64,000 nucleotides of DNA from Clostridium sp. CS001. GTDB lineage: Bacteria; Bacillota; Clostridia; Clostridiales; Clostridiaceae. The position numbers were made by a program, and so were the translations under genes. Below, piece after piece: positions 42,896 to 53,661 of this stretch; position 1 is the first letter of the stretch; the number at the start of each line of letters is the position of its first letter. The stretch is from the NCBI RefSeq assembly GCF_020443565.1, contig NZ_JAIZZN010000005.1, positions 62,001-126,000 of the forward strand, read 5' to 3'. A model generated the notes under the pieces. The model was given only the letters and a program-made list of their open reading frames with translations, made no database searches and was not told the origin of the DNA.

Positions 42896-43942
42896 CTATA
42901 CATAAGTTATATCAAAACCTGCCGACTTCTTAAGCCTATTCATTATAGCAACACCTATACCCTTTTCATCAAAAGCTTCAGATAATATTAAATCTACATC
43001 TATATCATCAAAACTTCTCAAAACCTCAAACAGATTTCTTCCTACAATATCTAGATGATCCCTGCTTCCTAAAGAAATAACTGTTCCATAGGGATATAGT
43101 TCTTTAGTTTCATCTGTTGCAATAATACCTATTTTTTTGTTACCTATATTATTTTGCACTATTTCATTGATTTTTGCAACTGTTTTTTCTAAATCTCCGC
43201 ATATAATCTTTACAGGGGATTTTGGTGCATAATGCCTATACTTCATACCAGGTGCTTTAGGCTTAAAATCCTCTGTTTGTTTACTCATTATACTTTTATC
43301 AATATATATATCTTTATCTACCTCTTTTAACATTTCAATGGTTATAGCCCCAGGTCTTAGGATGCATAAAGGAGCACAAGTACAGTCAACTATTGTGGAC
43401 TCAAGACCTACTTCGCTTTTATCTCCACCTAAAATATACTCCACCTTGCCACTTAAATCTTCAATACAACTTTCTACATCTGTAGGACTAGGTCTTCCAG
43501 ATATATTAGCTGAAGGTGCTGCAATAGGGGTCTTAGCCATTTCAATAAGTTTTCTAGCAATAGGATTTGAAGGCATTCGTATGCCTACAGTACTTAATCC
43601 AGCACTAGTAGTTTCAGGAACTAAATCAGACTTGTTGAAAATTAGTGTTATTGGTCCAGGCCAATATCTATTCATAATCTCTCTGGCTATGTTAGGTATT
43701 TCTTTAACTAAAGGTTCTATATTAAAATCAGCTACATGTACAATAAGTGGGTTATCCTGCGGTCTTCCCTTAGCTTTAAAAATTTTTTCTACAGCCAGCT
43801 TATCTAAGGCATTTGCACCAAGACCATACACTGTCTCCGTAGGAAAAACAACCAATCCTCCTTCTGATATAACAATGCCTGCCTCACTAATTATATTTTT
43901 ATCTATATTATCTTCATCTAAAATCGCAATCTTTGTATTCAT
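42896..43942 (-). CDS. L-threonylcarbamoyladenylate synthase (Sua5/YwlC)
   Basis: 348 residues. The N-terminal YrdC domain has FPTETVYGLGANAL, KIFKAKGRPQDNPLIVH and TPIAAPSANISGRPSPT; the C-terminal Sua5 domain starts after a KAPGMKYRHYAP linker. It makes threonylcarbamoyl-AMP for the t6A37 modification of ANN-decoding tRNAs. Position corresponds to ywlC in Bacillus. Confidence 0.95.
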   Translation of the reverse strand: MNTKIAILDEDNIDKNIISEAGIVISEGGLVVFPTETVYGLGANALDKLAVEKIFKAKGRPQDNPLIVHVADFNIEPLVKEIPNIAREIMNRYWPGPITLIFNKSDLVPETTSAGLSTVGIRMPSNPIARKLIEMAKTPIAAPSANISGRPSPTDVESCIEDLSGKVEYILGGDKSEVGLESTIVDCTCAPLCILRPGAITIEMLKEVDKDIYIDKSIMSKQTEDFKPKAPGMKYRHYAPKSPVKIICGDLEKTVAKINEIVQNNIGNKKIGIIATDETKELYPYGTVISLGSRDHLDIVGRNLFEVLRSFDDIDVDLILSEAFDEKGIGVAIMNRLKKSAGFDITYV

Positions 43943-43953
43943 CTTTACACCTC

Positions 43954-44682
43954 TTAAATCACATTAGTCATTATTAACCCAACTATTATCCCTAAAAGCA
44001 TACCCAATGTACTTGTTGTTCCCGGCCAAAGCTTCTTAGCTTCCGGAATCATCTCTTCATAAATCACGTATAACATGACCCCTGAAGCAAAAGCTAGCGA
44101 ACTTCCTAATATATTTGTAGATATACTTCCTACATAAATACCTATCCAAGCACCAATTGCAGTTGGTAGTGCTGTTAAAAAAGCATAAAACAAAATTTTT
44201 CTATTCTTCATCCCTGAAAGCATGAGAGGTGCAGCCACCGCTAGCCCCTCAGGCACGTCATGTATGGCAATTATCACACTCATCTTAAGCCCTAAGCCTT
44301 CACCATTGACAAACCCAAATCCCATTATGAGCCCTTCAGGAAAGTTATGAATCATTATGCCCATGGCAACCATAAACGCCACTTTCGTATACCTAAAGTT
44401 CACATTACTACTGAAATTACTTATTGCATCTATTATTACAACACTAATAATTCCTATGATTAAAAACAACAAGGTCCTAAGTAATCCCGTTTTACTTGTG
44501 GCTTCTGGAATAAGCTCAAAAACTACAATGGAAAGCATTAGTCCCGATGTAAATCCTATGATACTACCCAAAACTTTTTTAGAAGGTTTATTCATAGTAA
44601 CCCCTAAAAGTGCGCCTATCATAGTTCCAATTAATGCTATTATACCAGAAAATATTACTATTAATACAATTCTATCTCTCAA
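43954..44682 (-). CDS. ZIP-family metal transporter
   Basis: 242 residues, about eight helices. The ZIP metal sites HNFPEGLIMG (helix 4) and HDVPEGLAVAAP (helix 5) are clear. It moves zinc or another divalent metal into the cytoplasm. It lies 11 bases from the Sua5 gene on the same strand. The metal is not determined. Confidence 0.92.
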   Translation of the reverse strand: MRDRIVLIVIFSGIIALIGTMIGALLGVTMNKPSKKVLGSIIGFTSGLMLSIVVFELIPEATSKTGLLRTLLFLIIGIISVVIIDAISNFSSNVNFRYTKVAFMVAMGIMIHNFPEGLIMGFGFVNGEGLGLKMSVIIAIHDVPEGLAVAAPLMLSGMKNRKILFYAFLTALPTAIGAWIGIYVGSISTNILGSSLAFASGVMLYVIYEEMIPEAKKLWPGTTSTLGMLLGIIVGLIMTNVI

Positions 44683-44742
44683 GTTTATACCCCCACTCTT
44701 ATAGAACTACAATTACAAAAGTTATAATTCTATATACTAATT

Positions 44743-45345
44743 TTATTTATATATGTGGGGGTTTATGCTGTATTCTCTATATTCTTTAATTCTTTCTATG
44801 GCATCATCAGAAAATACCGCTTGAACACTAGATTTATATAGTTCATCTAACAAAACATACTTCATGAATCCACCATTCTTAATTATGAAATAGAAATATT
44901 CTTCTTCAGGCTCTTCAATTTTAGCTCTGTTATACATATAAGCTACATAGGGGTATTTTTTCAAAAAATTTATGCCTACAGGGTTAATCCTTTTATTTCT
45001 GAATCTAGACTTTGTTATTATAATTATTTCCAGATTTCTATCTCGACCTTCAGTATGAACTAAGGCAACCTTTTTGCATGTTATAATAAATTTAGCCTTT
45101 AAAATTCCACACCATATACTGATCTTATATCCATCTCGTTTAAAGTCAATGTATTCTTCATCAATTCTATGAATCACAACAAAACCAATGAGCAGCTCCA
45201 TGCAACATAAATATATTGCAAAGAATATACTTGTAATCTTTGACATTATTAGTATAACTGGTAATAAAACAAAAATAAAGCTCATTGATAGCATAAAACG
45301 TTTATAAGTTTTTTTTTGCTTTCTAATGGCTTTATTTATATTCAT
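44743..45345 (-). CDS. Hypothetical two-helix membrane protein
   Basis: I do not recognise this 200-residue protein. Two adjacent hydrophobic segments near residues 18-36 and 38-60 (for example MSFIFVLLPVILIM) are followed by a cytoplasmic-looking domain of mixed strands (CGILKAKFIITCKKVALVHT) and a helical end. That plan resembles membrane proteins with a PH-like domain, but this is a guess. It lies between prfA and the ZIP gene, on the same strand. Confidence 0.75.
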   Translation of the reverse strand: MNINKAIRKQKKTYKRFMLSMSFIFVLLPVILIMSKITSIFFAIYLCCMELLIGFVVIHRIDEEYIDFKRDGYKISIWCGILKAKFIITCKKVALVHTEGRDRNLEIIIITKSRFRNKRINPVGINFLKKYPYVAYMYNRAKIEEPEEEYFYFIIKNGGFMKYVLLDELYKSSVQAVFSDDAIERIKEYREYSINPHIYK

Positions 45346-45390
45346 AATTTCACCTTCACTTATAATAATACATTCTTCATAAACTAATTC

Positions 45391-46467
45391 TTAATTATTG
45401 TCTCCCATAGCTTTCATTTTTTCTGCTTGATCAGCGGTTATTAATGTATTTATCATTTCATCTATGTCTCCATCAAGAAAAGATTCAAGTCTATAGAGTG
45501 TTAACCCTATTCTATGGTCTGTTACTCTTCCTTGAGGGTAGTTATAAGTTCTTATTCTTTCGCTTCTATCTCCTGTACCAACTTGACTCTTCCTGTCTTC
45601 AGCTATCCCTGCAGATCTTTCAGCTTCAGCTTTATCAAACAATCTAGCTTTTAATATTTTTAGAGCTTTTTCTTTATTTTTTAGCTGAGATTTTTCATCT
45701 TGACAAGAAACCACAAGTCCTGTAGGAATATGGGTCATTCTAACTGCAGAGTCCGTGGTGTTAACACACTGCCCTCCATTACCAGACGCTCTAAACACAT
45801 CTATTCTTAAATCGTTAGCACCAATTTCTATATCTACATCTTCAACCTCTGGCAAAACTGCTACGGTAGCTGTAGATGTATGAATTCTTCCACTTGATTC
45901 TGTGTCTGGAACTCTTTGGACTCTATGCACTCCACTTTCGTATTTGAATTTACTATAGGTAGATTCGCCTTTTATCATAAATACCACTTCTTTAAATCCG
46001 CCGATATCAGTTTCGTTTGCACTCATAACTTCAACTTTCCATCTATTACGTTCTGCATACCTTGTATACATTCTAAATAAATTTGCTGCAAATAGTGCCG
46101 CCTCGTCTCCACCTGCGCCCCCTCTGATTTCAATAAATACATTTTTATCATCATTTGGGTCTTTAGGTAAAAGTAAGATTCTTAACTCTTCCTGCATAGC
46201 TTCTTTAATTTGAATGTTTTCCTTAATTTCCTCTTGAATCATATCTTTCATATCTTTATCGGATTCTTCTTTGAGCATTTCTTTATTTGTCTCTAAATCT
46301 TGTTTAGCTTTTTTATATATTTTATATTTTGTCACAAGTATCTCTAGCTCTGCATGTTCTTTACATAACTTTTGCCATTCTTTTTGGTTAGCAATAACTG
46401 AAGCATCGCTAATTTTTATAGTAAGTTCATCATATTTATTTTCTGTAAATTCAAGCCTATCTAACAT
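45391..46467 (-). CDS. prfA: Peptide chain release factor 1
   Basis: 358 residues from the ATG at 46467, chosen for its GGAGTGATAA site. It recognises UAA and UAG. The GGQ motif is [18 protein letters not shown] and the recognition tripeptide PxT is PDT in [13 protein letters not shown]. It is followed upstream by prmC, which methylates the GGQ glutamine. Confidence 0.97.
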   Translation of the reverse strand: MLDRLEFTENKYDELTIKISDASVIANQKEWQKLCKEHAELEILVTKYKIYKKAKQDLETNKEMLKEESDKDMKDMIQEEIKENIQIKEAMQEELRILLLPKDPNDDKNVFIEIRGGAGGDEAALFAANLFRMYTRYAERNRWKVEVMSANETDIGGFKEVVFMIKGESTYSKFKYESGVHRVQRVPDTESSGRIHTSTATVAVLPEVEDVDIEIGANDLRIDVFRASGNGGQCVNTTDSAVRMTHIPTGLVVSCQDEKSQLKNKEKALKILKARLFDKAEAERSAGIAEDRKSQVGTGDRSERIRTYNYPQGRVTDHRIGLTLYRLESFLDGDIDEMINTLITADQAEKMKAMGDNN

Positions 46468-46637
46468 TTTTTTATCACTCCGTATATATATTTTCACATC
46501 TCTATATTATATCACAGTTATATTCAATATACAAATTGCGTATAACTGTATTTCTATACTTTAATATCCCTTTAATATCCTAATTCACCTGGCCTTTTAA
46601 CAACATCACAGATGATGATTTAGCTTACTAAAACACC

Positions 46638-47492
46638 TTATTCTACTAAGGTTCCTTTTATAACTCTATCATTCCCAGATAGATCTTTGATACATTCAAT
46701 ATTCTTAAATCCTGCTTTAAAAAGAATATTCGTAACCTCTTCTCTTTGATCATATCCTATTTCAAAAGCTAAAAGTCCGCCTTCCTCAAGCAATAGTAAG
46801 CTTTCCTTCGTAATTCTTCTGTAAAAGTCTAGGCCATCTCTACCTCCACTTAGCGCTATGTGCGGTTCATAATTCTTTACATCATCCATTAAAGTAGGTA
46901 CAACATCTTCTCTTATATACGGAGGATTTGACACTATCACCTGAAACTTCTTATTTTGACTAATTGCTACTTGCAGCAAATCACTGTGTTCTACCTGAAC
47001 CCTTTTAGATAAGCCATGTCTTTCTATATTAAGTTTTGACACAGCCAACGCATCATATGATATATCATACATCATTACATTTGCATCTTTATTAAATTCA
47101 GCTATAGCTATGCCAATAGCTCCACTTCCACAACAAACATCGCACACTTTAGTATAAGCATTTTCTTTTATATGTTTAATGACTTCTTCAACTAAAATCT
47201 CAGTATCCGGTCTTGGTATTAACACTCCAGGCTTTACTATGAAACTTATACCCATAAATTCACATTCACCAAGGATATATTTTATAGGCATCTTATTTTC
47301 TCTAAGCTTGATTAGACTAAAAAACTCCTCTTGTTGATTTTGACTAAGGTTAAAATCTCTATTAAGCATTATGAACAATTTATCCTTATTTAAAACCTTA
47401 CTAAGCAAAAGTTGTGAATCTAATAAATAACTTTCAATTTGAATCTTTTTTAAAACTTCATATGCCTCAAGAAGTATTTCTCCTATATTCAT
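46638..47492 (-). CDS. prmC: Release factor glutamine methyltransferase
   Basis: 284 residues. It methylates the GGQ glutamine of RF1 and RF2 using SAM. The NPPYI motif is in VIVSNPPYIRED, the SAM loop is VCDVCCGSGAIGIAIA (one Cys more than usual) and PRPDTEILVEEV is the substrate-facing motif. It sits upstream of prfA, as in many bacteria. Confidence 0.96.
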   Translation of the reverse strand: MNIGEILLEAYEVLKKIQIESYLLDSQLLLSKVLNKDKLFIMLNRDFNLSQNQQEEFFSLIKLRENKMPIKYILGECEFMGISFIVKPGVLIPRPDTEILVEEVIKHIKENAYTKVCDVCCGSGAIGIAIAEFNKDANVMMYDISYDALAVSKLNIERHGLSKRVQVEHSDLLQVAISQNKKFQVIVSNPPYIREDVVPTLMDDVKNYEPHIALSGGRDGLDFYRRITKESLLLLEEGGLLAFEIGYDQREEVTNILFKAGFKNIECIKDLSGNDRVIKGTLVE

Positions 47493-47566
47493 AGTCTTTC
47501 ACCTCTCTCCACGATTACCACTTTATTAATATATATACCTTCATGGTAACAATGTTCTTGTATTTA

Positions 47567-48502
47567 TTAAACTATCGCCTGTGGCATTTGAATATTAACC
47601 ACTTCAATACCCTCAGCAACCTTAAGTGCTCTTATTGCTACCTCGATTTGAGATAAATCAGGCTCTCTTGTAGTCAGATTTTGTAACTTAAGCCCTGGAT
47701 AAGAAAGGATTTTAGATAATCTACCAGTGCTTTTTCCCATCCACTTAATAATTTCATAACTTACACCTGAAATCACAGGGAGCAAAATAATTCTATATAA
47801 TATTCTCTCTCCAATTGAGTTCCAACCTGTTAAAGAGAATACTATTATGCTTACTATCATGACTAAAAATAAAAAGTTTGTGCCACATCTTGGATGTAAC
47901 CGACCAAACTTAGCTGCATTCTCTGGAGTTAACTCAATATTATTCTCATAACAAAATATAGTTTTATGTTCAGCACCATGATATTGATACACTCTATTAA
48001 TATCTTCCATCTTTCCTATTAAATAAACATATAACAAGAATATCAAAACCCTAATTACTCCTTCTACAATATTCATGCCCATTGTACTTGCGCCCATATT
48101 ACTAAAAATATTAGCTATAAGCGTGGGTAGAATGAAAAATAATCCTACTGATATGCCCAATGAAATAACAAGCGATATCCCCATAATTATATCATTACTT
48201 TTTTCTTTGAAGATCTTTTCTATCCATTTATCCAATTTTGAAGACTCCCCTTCATCCTCAAAAAACGAAGCTGAATAATTTAAAGTTTGAACACCTATAA
48301 CTAATGATTCAATTAATGAAATAAATCCTCTTATTATTGGAAGTCCGAAAAACTTATTCTTTTTAGAAAAAGAAGTATAGTTTTTTTGCTCTACTACAAT
48401 TTCTCCTTGAGCAGTTCTCACTGCAGTAGCAATACCTGCACTTCCTCTCATCATAACACCTTCAATTACTGCTTGACCTCCGACATTTACACTTTTAGCC
48501 AT
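47567..48502 (-). CDS. DUF1385 membrane protein (YqhQ-like)
   Basis: 311 residues. VGGQAVIEGVMMRG at the start and YHGAEHKTIFCYEN with LHPRCGTNFLF in the middle are the DUF1385/YqhQ hallmarks; His, Glu and Cys suggest metal binding. About four to five membrane helices. The function is not established. It overlaps nothing and is two bases from tdk. Confidence 0.9.
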   Translation of the reverse strand: MAKSVNVGGQAVIEGVMMRGSAGIATAVRTAQGEIVVEQKNYTSFSKKNKFFGLPIIRGFISLIESLVIGVQTLNYSASFFEDEGESSKLDKWIEKIFKEKSNDIIMGISLVISLGISVGLFFILPTLIANIFSNMGASTMGMNIVEGVIRVLIFLLYVYLIGKMEDINRVYQYHGAEHKTIFCYENNIELTPENAAKFGRLHPRCGTNFLFLVMIVSIIVFSLTGWNSIGERILYRIILLPVISGVSYEIIKWMGKSTGRLSKILSYPGLKLQNLTTREPDLSQIEVAIRALKVAEGIEVVNIQMPQAIV

Positions 48503-48504
48503 AG

Positions 48505-49089
48505 TTACACTCCTTCTCTAGGAATAATGTGACACTTTCTACATCTTGCTTCATAGGATTCTAATGCCCCAATTAACACAATAGGATCCTCATATTTAGC
48601 TGGCCTTCCATTAATTAATCGCTGAGTTCTAGTAGCTGGGTTACCGCATACTACACAAATAGCTTGAATTTTGTCCACAAATTCTGCCACAGCCAGTAGC
48701 GCAGGAATAGGTCCAAAGGGCACTCCTTTAAAATCCATATCTAACCCCGCACAGATAACTCTTTTATTATTATCAGCTAAAGTAGTAATTACATCAATTA
48801 TACCCTCATCAAAAAACTGCACCTCATCGATAGCAACAACTTGTGTATCAATATCTAAGAGTCCCAATATCTCTGTGCTATCCTTAACTGGAATAGCCTC
48901 TTCCTTTTCTCCACAGTGGGACACTACATCTTCTTTATCATATCTATTGTCAATCTCCGGTTTAAAAACTTGTACCTTTTGTTTTGCAATTTTTGTTCTT
49001 CTAATCCTACGTATAAGTTCTTCTGACTTACCACTATACATAGGTCCTATAATAACTTCTACCCAACCATGATCTTTCGGTCCATACAT
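48505..49089 (-). CDS. tdk: Thymidine kinase
   Basis: 194 residues, type II thymidine kinase. Walker [18 protein letters not shown], Walker [12 protein letters not shown], the lasso-domain [10 protein letters not shown] and zinc Cys pairs CVVC and CRKC. It phosphorylates thymidine. It is divergent from rpmE and precedes yqhQ and prmC-prfA on the same strand. Confidence 0.97.
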   Translation of the reverse strand: MYGPKDHGWVEVIIGPMYSGKSEELIRRIRRTKIAKQKVQVFKPEIDNRYDKEDVVSHCGEKEEAIPVKDSTEILGLLDIDTQVVAIDEVQFFDEGIIDVITTLADNNKRVICAGLDMDFKGVPFGPIPALLAVAEFVDKIQAICVVCGNPATRTQRLINGRPAKYEDPIVLIGALESYEARCRKCHIIPREGV

Positions 49090-49262
49090 ACTTTTACCTC
49101 CAATTTAATAAAAAAACTTAAGCATATATATTTTATCAAATATATACTATATATTAAAGCAAAAATTAATTTTATTCTTATTGACTTAATTCATATTAAT
49201 ATGATAAACTTAAGTAGTTGACGATACGGGTATATATCTAGTATTTGAAAGAGGTGAATAAT

Positions 49263-49481
49263 ATGCAAGAAGGAATACATCCAGAATACCATAATGATAC
49301 AGTTGTTAAATGTGCATGTGGAAACACTTTTATTACAGGTTCTACTAAACAAGAACTTAAAATAGACGTATGTTCTAACTGCCATCCATTCTACACTGGA
49401 AAGCAAAAGAATATTGATGCTGGTGGAAGAGTTGATAGATTCATGAAGAAATTCAACATTAAAAATGAAGATGCAGAATAA
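49263..49481 (+). CDS. rpmE: 50S ribosomal protein L31, zinc form
   Basis: 72 residues from the ATG at 49263 ([12 protein letters not shown]) after GAAAGAGGTG. CACG and CSNCHPF give the four Cys/zinc positions of the zinc-bound type. [20 protein letters not shown] is typical. It stands alone on the plus strand between tdk and rho. The short leader could form a small autoregulatory hairpin, but no known leader was confirmed. Confidence 0.96.
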   Translation: MQEGIHPEYHNDTVVKCACGNTFITGSTKQELKIDVCSNCHPFYTGKQKNIDAGGRVDRFMKKFNIKNEDAE

Positions 49482-49487
49482 TATATT

Positions 49488-49522
49488 AATGGGAAAGATT
49501 TAATTATCTTTCCCATTTTTTA
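49488..49522. terminator. Bidirectional terminator between rpmE and rho
   Basis: AATGGGAAAGAT...ATCTTTCCCATT with T runs on each side, between convergent genes. Confidence 0.9.
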
Positions 49523-49523
49523 T

Positions 49524-50993
49524 TTATCTAGCTAACATCTCAAAATTTTTATTTATCATTTCTAAAAACTCACCATTACTTTTAGTTGTAGCTAATAAAT
49601 TTAACAGTTTTTCTGTTACACCAATAGCATTACCTTCTCTATACATTATCTTTCTCAAGTTATATATAGTTTCCATCTCGATTTTAGTAAGCAATAAATC
49701 TTCTCTTCTTGTTCCTGATTTATATATATCAACTGCTGGGAATATTCTTCTCTCTTGAAGTTTTCTATCTAAATGAACTTCCATGTTTCCTGTACCCTTG
49801 AATTCCTCAAAAATCATATCGTCCATTCTACTTCCTGTCTCTACCAAAGCAGTAGCAAGTATTGTTAAACTTCCACCCTCTTCAATATTTCTAGCCGCTC
49901 CAAAAAATTTCTTTGGCATTAAAAGCGCACTAGGATCAAGTCCACCAGATAAAGTTCTGCCTGAAGGTGTTACAGTTAAATTATAAGCTCTAGAAAGCCT
50001 AGTTAAACTATCTAATAGGATAACTACATCTTGACCTTGCTCAACCATTCTTTTAGCTCTTTCAAGTACCATATAAGCCACTTTTGTATGGTGATCTGGT
50101 TCTTCATCAAAAGTCGAATAAATAACTTCGCCATTAATAGACCTTTGCATATCAGTAACTTCTTCTGGTCTCTCATCTATTAAAACAACAATTAATTTTA
50201 CTTCTGGGTGATTTACAGAGATACTGTTAGCGATTTTTTTAAGAAGTGTTGTTTTTCCTGCCTTTGGTTGTGCTACAATTATTCCTCTTTGGCCTTTACC
50301 TATAGGAGAAATAATATCCATGATTCTTGAAGACAAATCATTTGGAGTAGTTTCTAGTCGCAATCTTTGAGTTGGATAAATAGGTGTTAACTTATCAAAA
50401 GGTCTTCTGCCTACAGCTCTCTCAGGATTTTCTCCATTGACTCCCTGTACATATAATAAGGCTTTAAATTTTTCACCTTCTTTTGGTGTTCTAACCTTAC
50501 CTTCTACTTCATCACCTGTCTTTAAGTTAAATCTTCTGATTTGAGAAGGTGAAACATAAATATCATCAGGGCCAGATAAATAATTTTGTCCTCTTAGAAA
50601 GCCATAACTATTGCTTTCAATTATTTCCAAAACTCCTCTTGCCGTTCCTGATTCGCTTATCATTTCTTGCAACTTTTCTCTTTTATTCTCATTTTGATTT
50701 TTAAAACCTGTGTCAAACTCTTCACTTTCAATAATTTGATCACCTTGAACGGATTCATCTAAGATCTTTTTCTCCGAACTTTCTATAATGTTATGTTCAA
50801 CTGTAGGAGTATTCTTTGGACTTATCTTTTCTGTTAAAATAACTCCATCCTTTTCCATTGAAACTGGTGTCATTTTTTTTACTTCATCAATTAATTCGCT
50901 TTTTTTAAGCTTAGAAATGTTTTTAACACCGAGTTCTCTACAATGTTCCCGTAGTTCTACTACTGTCATATTGTCAAAATCCTTATTTATCAA
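49524..50993 (-). CDS. rho: Transcription termination factor Rho
   Basis: About 489 residues. The SAP-like N-terminal part [20 protein letters not shown] is followed by a charged insert, the cold-shock-like RNA-binding domain GYGFLRG-type ([19 protein letters not shown]) and the RecA-like motor with [12 protein letters not shown] and [16 protein letters not shown]. The start is taken as TTG at 50993 because CGGAGGTG lies six bases upstream; that site lies within the codons of the longer frame from 51026. The neighbours are as in Bacillus. Confidence 0.96.
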   Translation of the reverse strand: MINKDFDNMTVVELREHCRELGVKNISKLKKSELIDEVKKMTPVSMEKDGVILTEKISPKNTPTVEHNIIESSEKKILDESVQGDQIIESEEFDTGFKNQNENKREKLQEMISESGTARGVLEIIESNSYGFLRGQNYLSGPDDIYVSPSQIRRFNLKTGDEVEGKVRTPKEGEKFKALLYVQGVNGENPERAVGRRPFDKLTPIYPTQRLRLETTPNDLSSRIMDIISPIGKGQRGIIVAQPKAGKTTLLKKIANSISVNHPEVKLIVVLIDERPEEVTDMQRSINGEVIYSTFDEEPDHHTKVAYMVLERAKRMVEQGQDVVILLDSLTRLSRAYNLTVTPSGRTLSGGLDPSALLMPKKFFGAARNIEEGGSLTILATALVETGSRMDDMIFEEFKGTGNMEVHLDRKLQERRIFPAVDIYKSGTRREDLLLTKIEMETIYNLRKIMYREGNAIGVTEKLLNLLATTKSNGEFLEMINKNFEMLAR

Positions 50994-51182
50994 AACCTGC
51001 ACCTCCGAGGGGTATTTCATATACAATATCTATTTAATAAATATCATGGAAACTTTAAAAACGTATTTACTATCCAATGAATTTCTTTGAAATGATATGT
51101 TGTCTAATTATATCCTATTTAATAATTTTAATCCACTATAATAAAGCACGCACTAATCTGCAAAATCTATTCATACTTTCTT

Positions 51183-51527
51183 TTATATCATAGCGCCAAT
51201 TCTTTTTATAGTTTGCCTGTGTTCCTTAACCTTTTGTATAACTTTTTCATTCTTTCCAATGAAAAATATAGGTAAGCCTAGTTGCTCACAACCCCCTATA
51301 ACCATATTTCTTTTCAATAATTCATTAACATTATAATGATAAAAGTGGAACTCACCACATAGTGGGCACTTCACCCTTATTATTATTTCATTACCTTTTT
51401 TAATCTCAACGTTTAAAGAGGGAAATCTAGCGTTAATACTCTCAAATTCAAATATTGTCAGTTCTTCAATCTTATATTCACCATTAGAATTCTTTAAAGC
51501 CATAGCAATATTAGTGTCGAATATCAA
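51183..51527 (-). CDS. Hypothetical protein with a CPLC motif
   Basis: 114 residues with a TTG start after AGGGGTGA. I recognise no family. A short strand-rich body contains IIIRVKCPLCGEFHFYHYN (a single Cys pair with His residues, perhaps a small zinc site) and MVIGGCEQLGLPIFFIG. It lies just upstream of rho on the same strand. Appears clostridia-like; no function can be given. Confidence 0.7.
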   Translation of the reverse strand: MIFDTNIAMALKNSNGEYKIEELTIFEFESINARFPSLNVEIKKGNEIIIRVKCPLCGEFHFYHYNVNELLKRNMVIGGCEQLGLPIFFIGKNEKVIQKVKEHRQTIKRIGAMI

Positions 51528-51690
51528 TTACTTCACCCCTATAATATATATTTTCTCATGCAAAGTAACCTTTTGCGATAACTTACAATGTTTAAATATA
51601 AACTTATTTTACTCTGCAATAGTGTTTAGTATTAAATTCTATACGTTTTATAAAATTCCTGCTAAATTTTAATATGTTCTACTAGTTAAC

Positions 51691-51990
51691 TTATTCCACT
51701 TTAGTAATGCCCAATATATCCTCTATTTCAAAATACATCTCTCTAAATTCTCTATTAATAAAAAATCGTTCCTCTGCTTTTTTTGAACCGTAACTAACAG
51801 CTCTTTTATTTAAAATTAGAAAATCCTTATATGCACTTTCCACATTCCCACATCTATATTTTTTTAATAGTAAGAACAGAATATATTTACACTCTCTATC
51901 TTTTAATACTTTTAGTAATTCATATGTTTTTATACCTTTGACTTCACAAATAGCTTCTATTATCTTCTCATAATCAATACTTTTTAACAC
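51691..51990 (-). CDS. Hypothetical small helical protein
   Basis: About 99 residues from GTG 51990, chosen because TAGGAGTGG lies just upstream; a longer frame starts at an ATG at 52017. It is all-helical by eye, with a central ECKYILFLLLKKYRCGNVESA segment that looks somewhat like the DnaA domain IV/transposase-associated HTH. No family is claimed. It lies between the CPLC protein and the DUF1934 gene. Confidence 0.7.
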   Translation of the reverse strand: MLKSIDYEKIIEAICEVKGIKTYELLKVLKDRECKYILFLLLKKYRCGNVESAYKDFLILNKRAVSYGSKKAEERFFINREFREMYFEIEDILGITKVE

Positions 51991-52145
51991 AAAACCACTC
52001 CTAGCTTTTATATGCATTTTTTATTTAAATGCACCTTAATTAAATTATTGACAGCTATTCATTTAAAATATCCGTAAAATGAAGTTTTAAATTCCCTTTA
52101 GTATCAAAAACTAGGCTTATGGCAGTATATTATCCCTATAATTGA

Positions 52146-52180
52146 ACAAAGGCTATGTTCTAATATAGAACATAGCCAAA
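52146..52180. terminator. Perfect hairpin after the DUF1934 gene
   Basis: GGCTATGTTCTA/TAGAACATAGCC, 12 bases, four-base loop. The T run on the minus strand is short (TTTG), so termination efficiency is unclear. Confidence 0.6.
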
Positions 52181-52204
52181 ATGTAAATATTTTTTAATTT
52201 TTTA

Positions 52205-52624
52205 TTATGCTTTAATGTTAATTTCTAATATGGTGCTCAATGTTTGCTGATTACCTATTATCATATCATAATCTATAAATACATCTCCGCCATTACTATT
52301 GATGTTCATCTTTAAATCCTTAGTATCCACTGTAAGATCTAATCCACCATGAGGTGTATTGTATAATGTTAAATCCCTTGCATCTTTTTTAAATTTCATT
52401 TCAGTATTAGTAGTTCCCGTCCTTATAAGTGTGAATCTTTCTTCGTCTATTTTTAGTGTAGTAGTAGTTCCCTTCATTCCTGAAATCTCTGTTTCTTCGT
52501 ATACTGCATAATAAGAATTATCTTCCTTGTAGAACTTACCAGGTGTCACTACCTCAATTATATCGTCTTCATCTTCACTATCATTTTGTCTGCTAACTAC
52601 TGAAATTATTGCATTCTTTTTCAT
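52205..52624 (-). CDS. DUF1934 beta-barrel protein (YwiB-like)
   Basis: 139 residues of alternating strands (FYKEDNSYYAVYEETEISGM, GTTTTLKIDEERFTLIRTG) matching the calycin-like YwiB/DUF1934 family. Function unknown. It is 13 bases from the PP-loop protein. Confidence 0.85.
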   Translation of the reverse strand: MKKNAIISVVSRQNDSEDEDDIIEVVTPGKFYKEDNSYYAVYEETEISGMKGTTTTLKIDEERFTLIRTGTTNTEMKFKKDARDLTLYNTPHGGLDLTVDTKDLKMNINSNGGDVFIDYDMIIGNQQTLSTILEINIKA

Positions 52625-52637
52625 AACTTACTCCTCG

Positions 52638-53621
52638 CTAATTTAAAATATAGTTGTTTATCTCTTCTTCTGTTGCTGGTACAACATCTATGGACTTATA
52701 TATAGGATTCTCATATTCCATATAATTAACTGTTATATTCTTTTCATCTTTACCTTTGCTATATCTTCCTGAAACCTTAGCTGCAAATTCAATATCCTCA
52801 TTTGTAGCCTTTCCAATTATAACAACTATAGAGCCCGTATACTCCTTAGATAAGAAGATTAAGTCTTCCTTAGTTAAAAGTTTCTTAAGTATTTCCCATT
52901 CTTCCTCTGTCCTTGCAGATATAATCTTAGCATCTTTTGATACCCTAAAGTGTCTTCCTATTTTTAATAATTCTAACTCTTTACTAGATATATCTTCTTT
53001 ATTCTCAACTAGTTCCCTAAGTCTTAAGGAATAGTTAGGTTCTGTAAGTTTACATCCCCCTGCAGGTGATGGATAATCAACAATACCCCACTTTTCTGCC
53101 AGTTCCATTTGAACCTTTCTGTTTCTCCCTTTTATATCTAGAAGAGCTTCTCTATCTATTAGGCCTTCTATCTCCATTTCAGTTGGATTAAGATTCTTAG
53201 CACATAAAGGTCTCAATATTTTTCGCCCTATACCTGATTCATTTTTTACAATGTCTAAGGCTGATCTATTTTGAGACATAGGTCTTTGATTTAAAACTTC
53301 ACCTGTTATAATGAAATCTGCATGAAACTTTTCCAATAATTGCCCACAGTATCTCATCATCATTGCATGACAATCAATACAAGGATTCATATTTTTACCA
53401 TGCCCGTGTTTTGGCCTTTTTACCATTTGAAAATGTTCATCTGAAAAATCTATAACTTCTAATGGAATACCTATTTGTTTAACCATTCTTAATGCATTAT
53501 CCTCATTAAAAAAATTGGATTTAAAACATATTCCTATAACTTCTATACCTTGTTCTTTTACAAGTTTTGCTGCTAATATACTATCAAGGCCTCCAGAAAT
53601 CATAGCTAAAGCTGTTGTCAT
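52638..53621 (-). CDS. PP-loop ATP pyrophosphatase, tRNA thiolation-like
   Basis: 327 residues. The N-terminal PP-loop LAMISGGLDSILAAKLV adenylates a substrate. A Cys pair NPCIDCHAMM and a C-terminal part (LRLRELVENKEDIS) resemble ThiI/MnmA-related proteins of unknown exact role. It may modify tRNA with sulfur but has no THUMP domain, so it is not a standard ThiI. ATG follows AGGAGAAAGATT. Confidence 0.8.
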   Translation of the reverse strand: MTTALAMISGGLDSILAAKLVKEQGIEVIGICFKSNFFNEDNALRMVKQIGIPLEVIDFSDEHFQMVKRPKHGHGKNMNPCIDCHAMMMRYCGQLLEKFHADFIITGEVLNQRPMSQNRSALDIVKNESGIGRKILRPLCAKNLNPTEMEIEGLIDREALLDIKGRNRKVQMELAEKWGIVDYPSPAGGCKLTEPNYSLRLRELVENKEDISSKELELLKIGRHFRVSKDAKIISARTEEEWEILKKLLTKEDLIFLSKEYTGSIVVIIGKATNEDIEFAAKVSGRYSKGKDEKNITVNYMEYENPIYKSIDVVPATEEEINNYILN

Positions 53622-53661
53622 AATCTTTCTCCTCTCTTTATTGAATTCATATTTAAACTTA

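Noticed and set aside
49191-49406. 71-codon minus-strand frame across rpmE
   Set aside because: Antisense to the L31 gene; no ribosome site.
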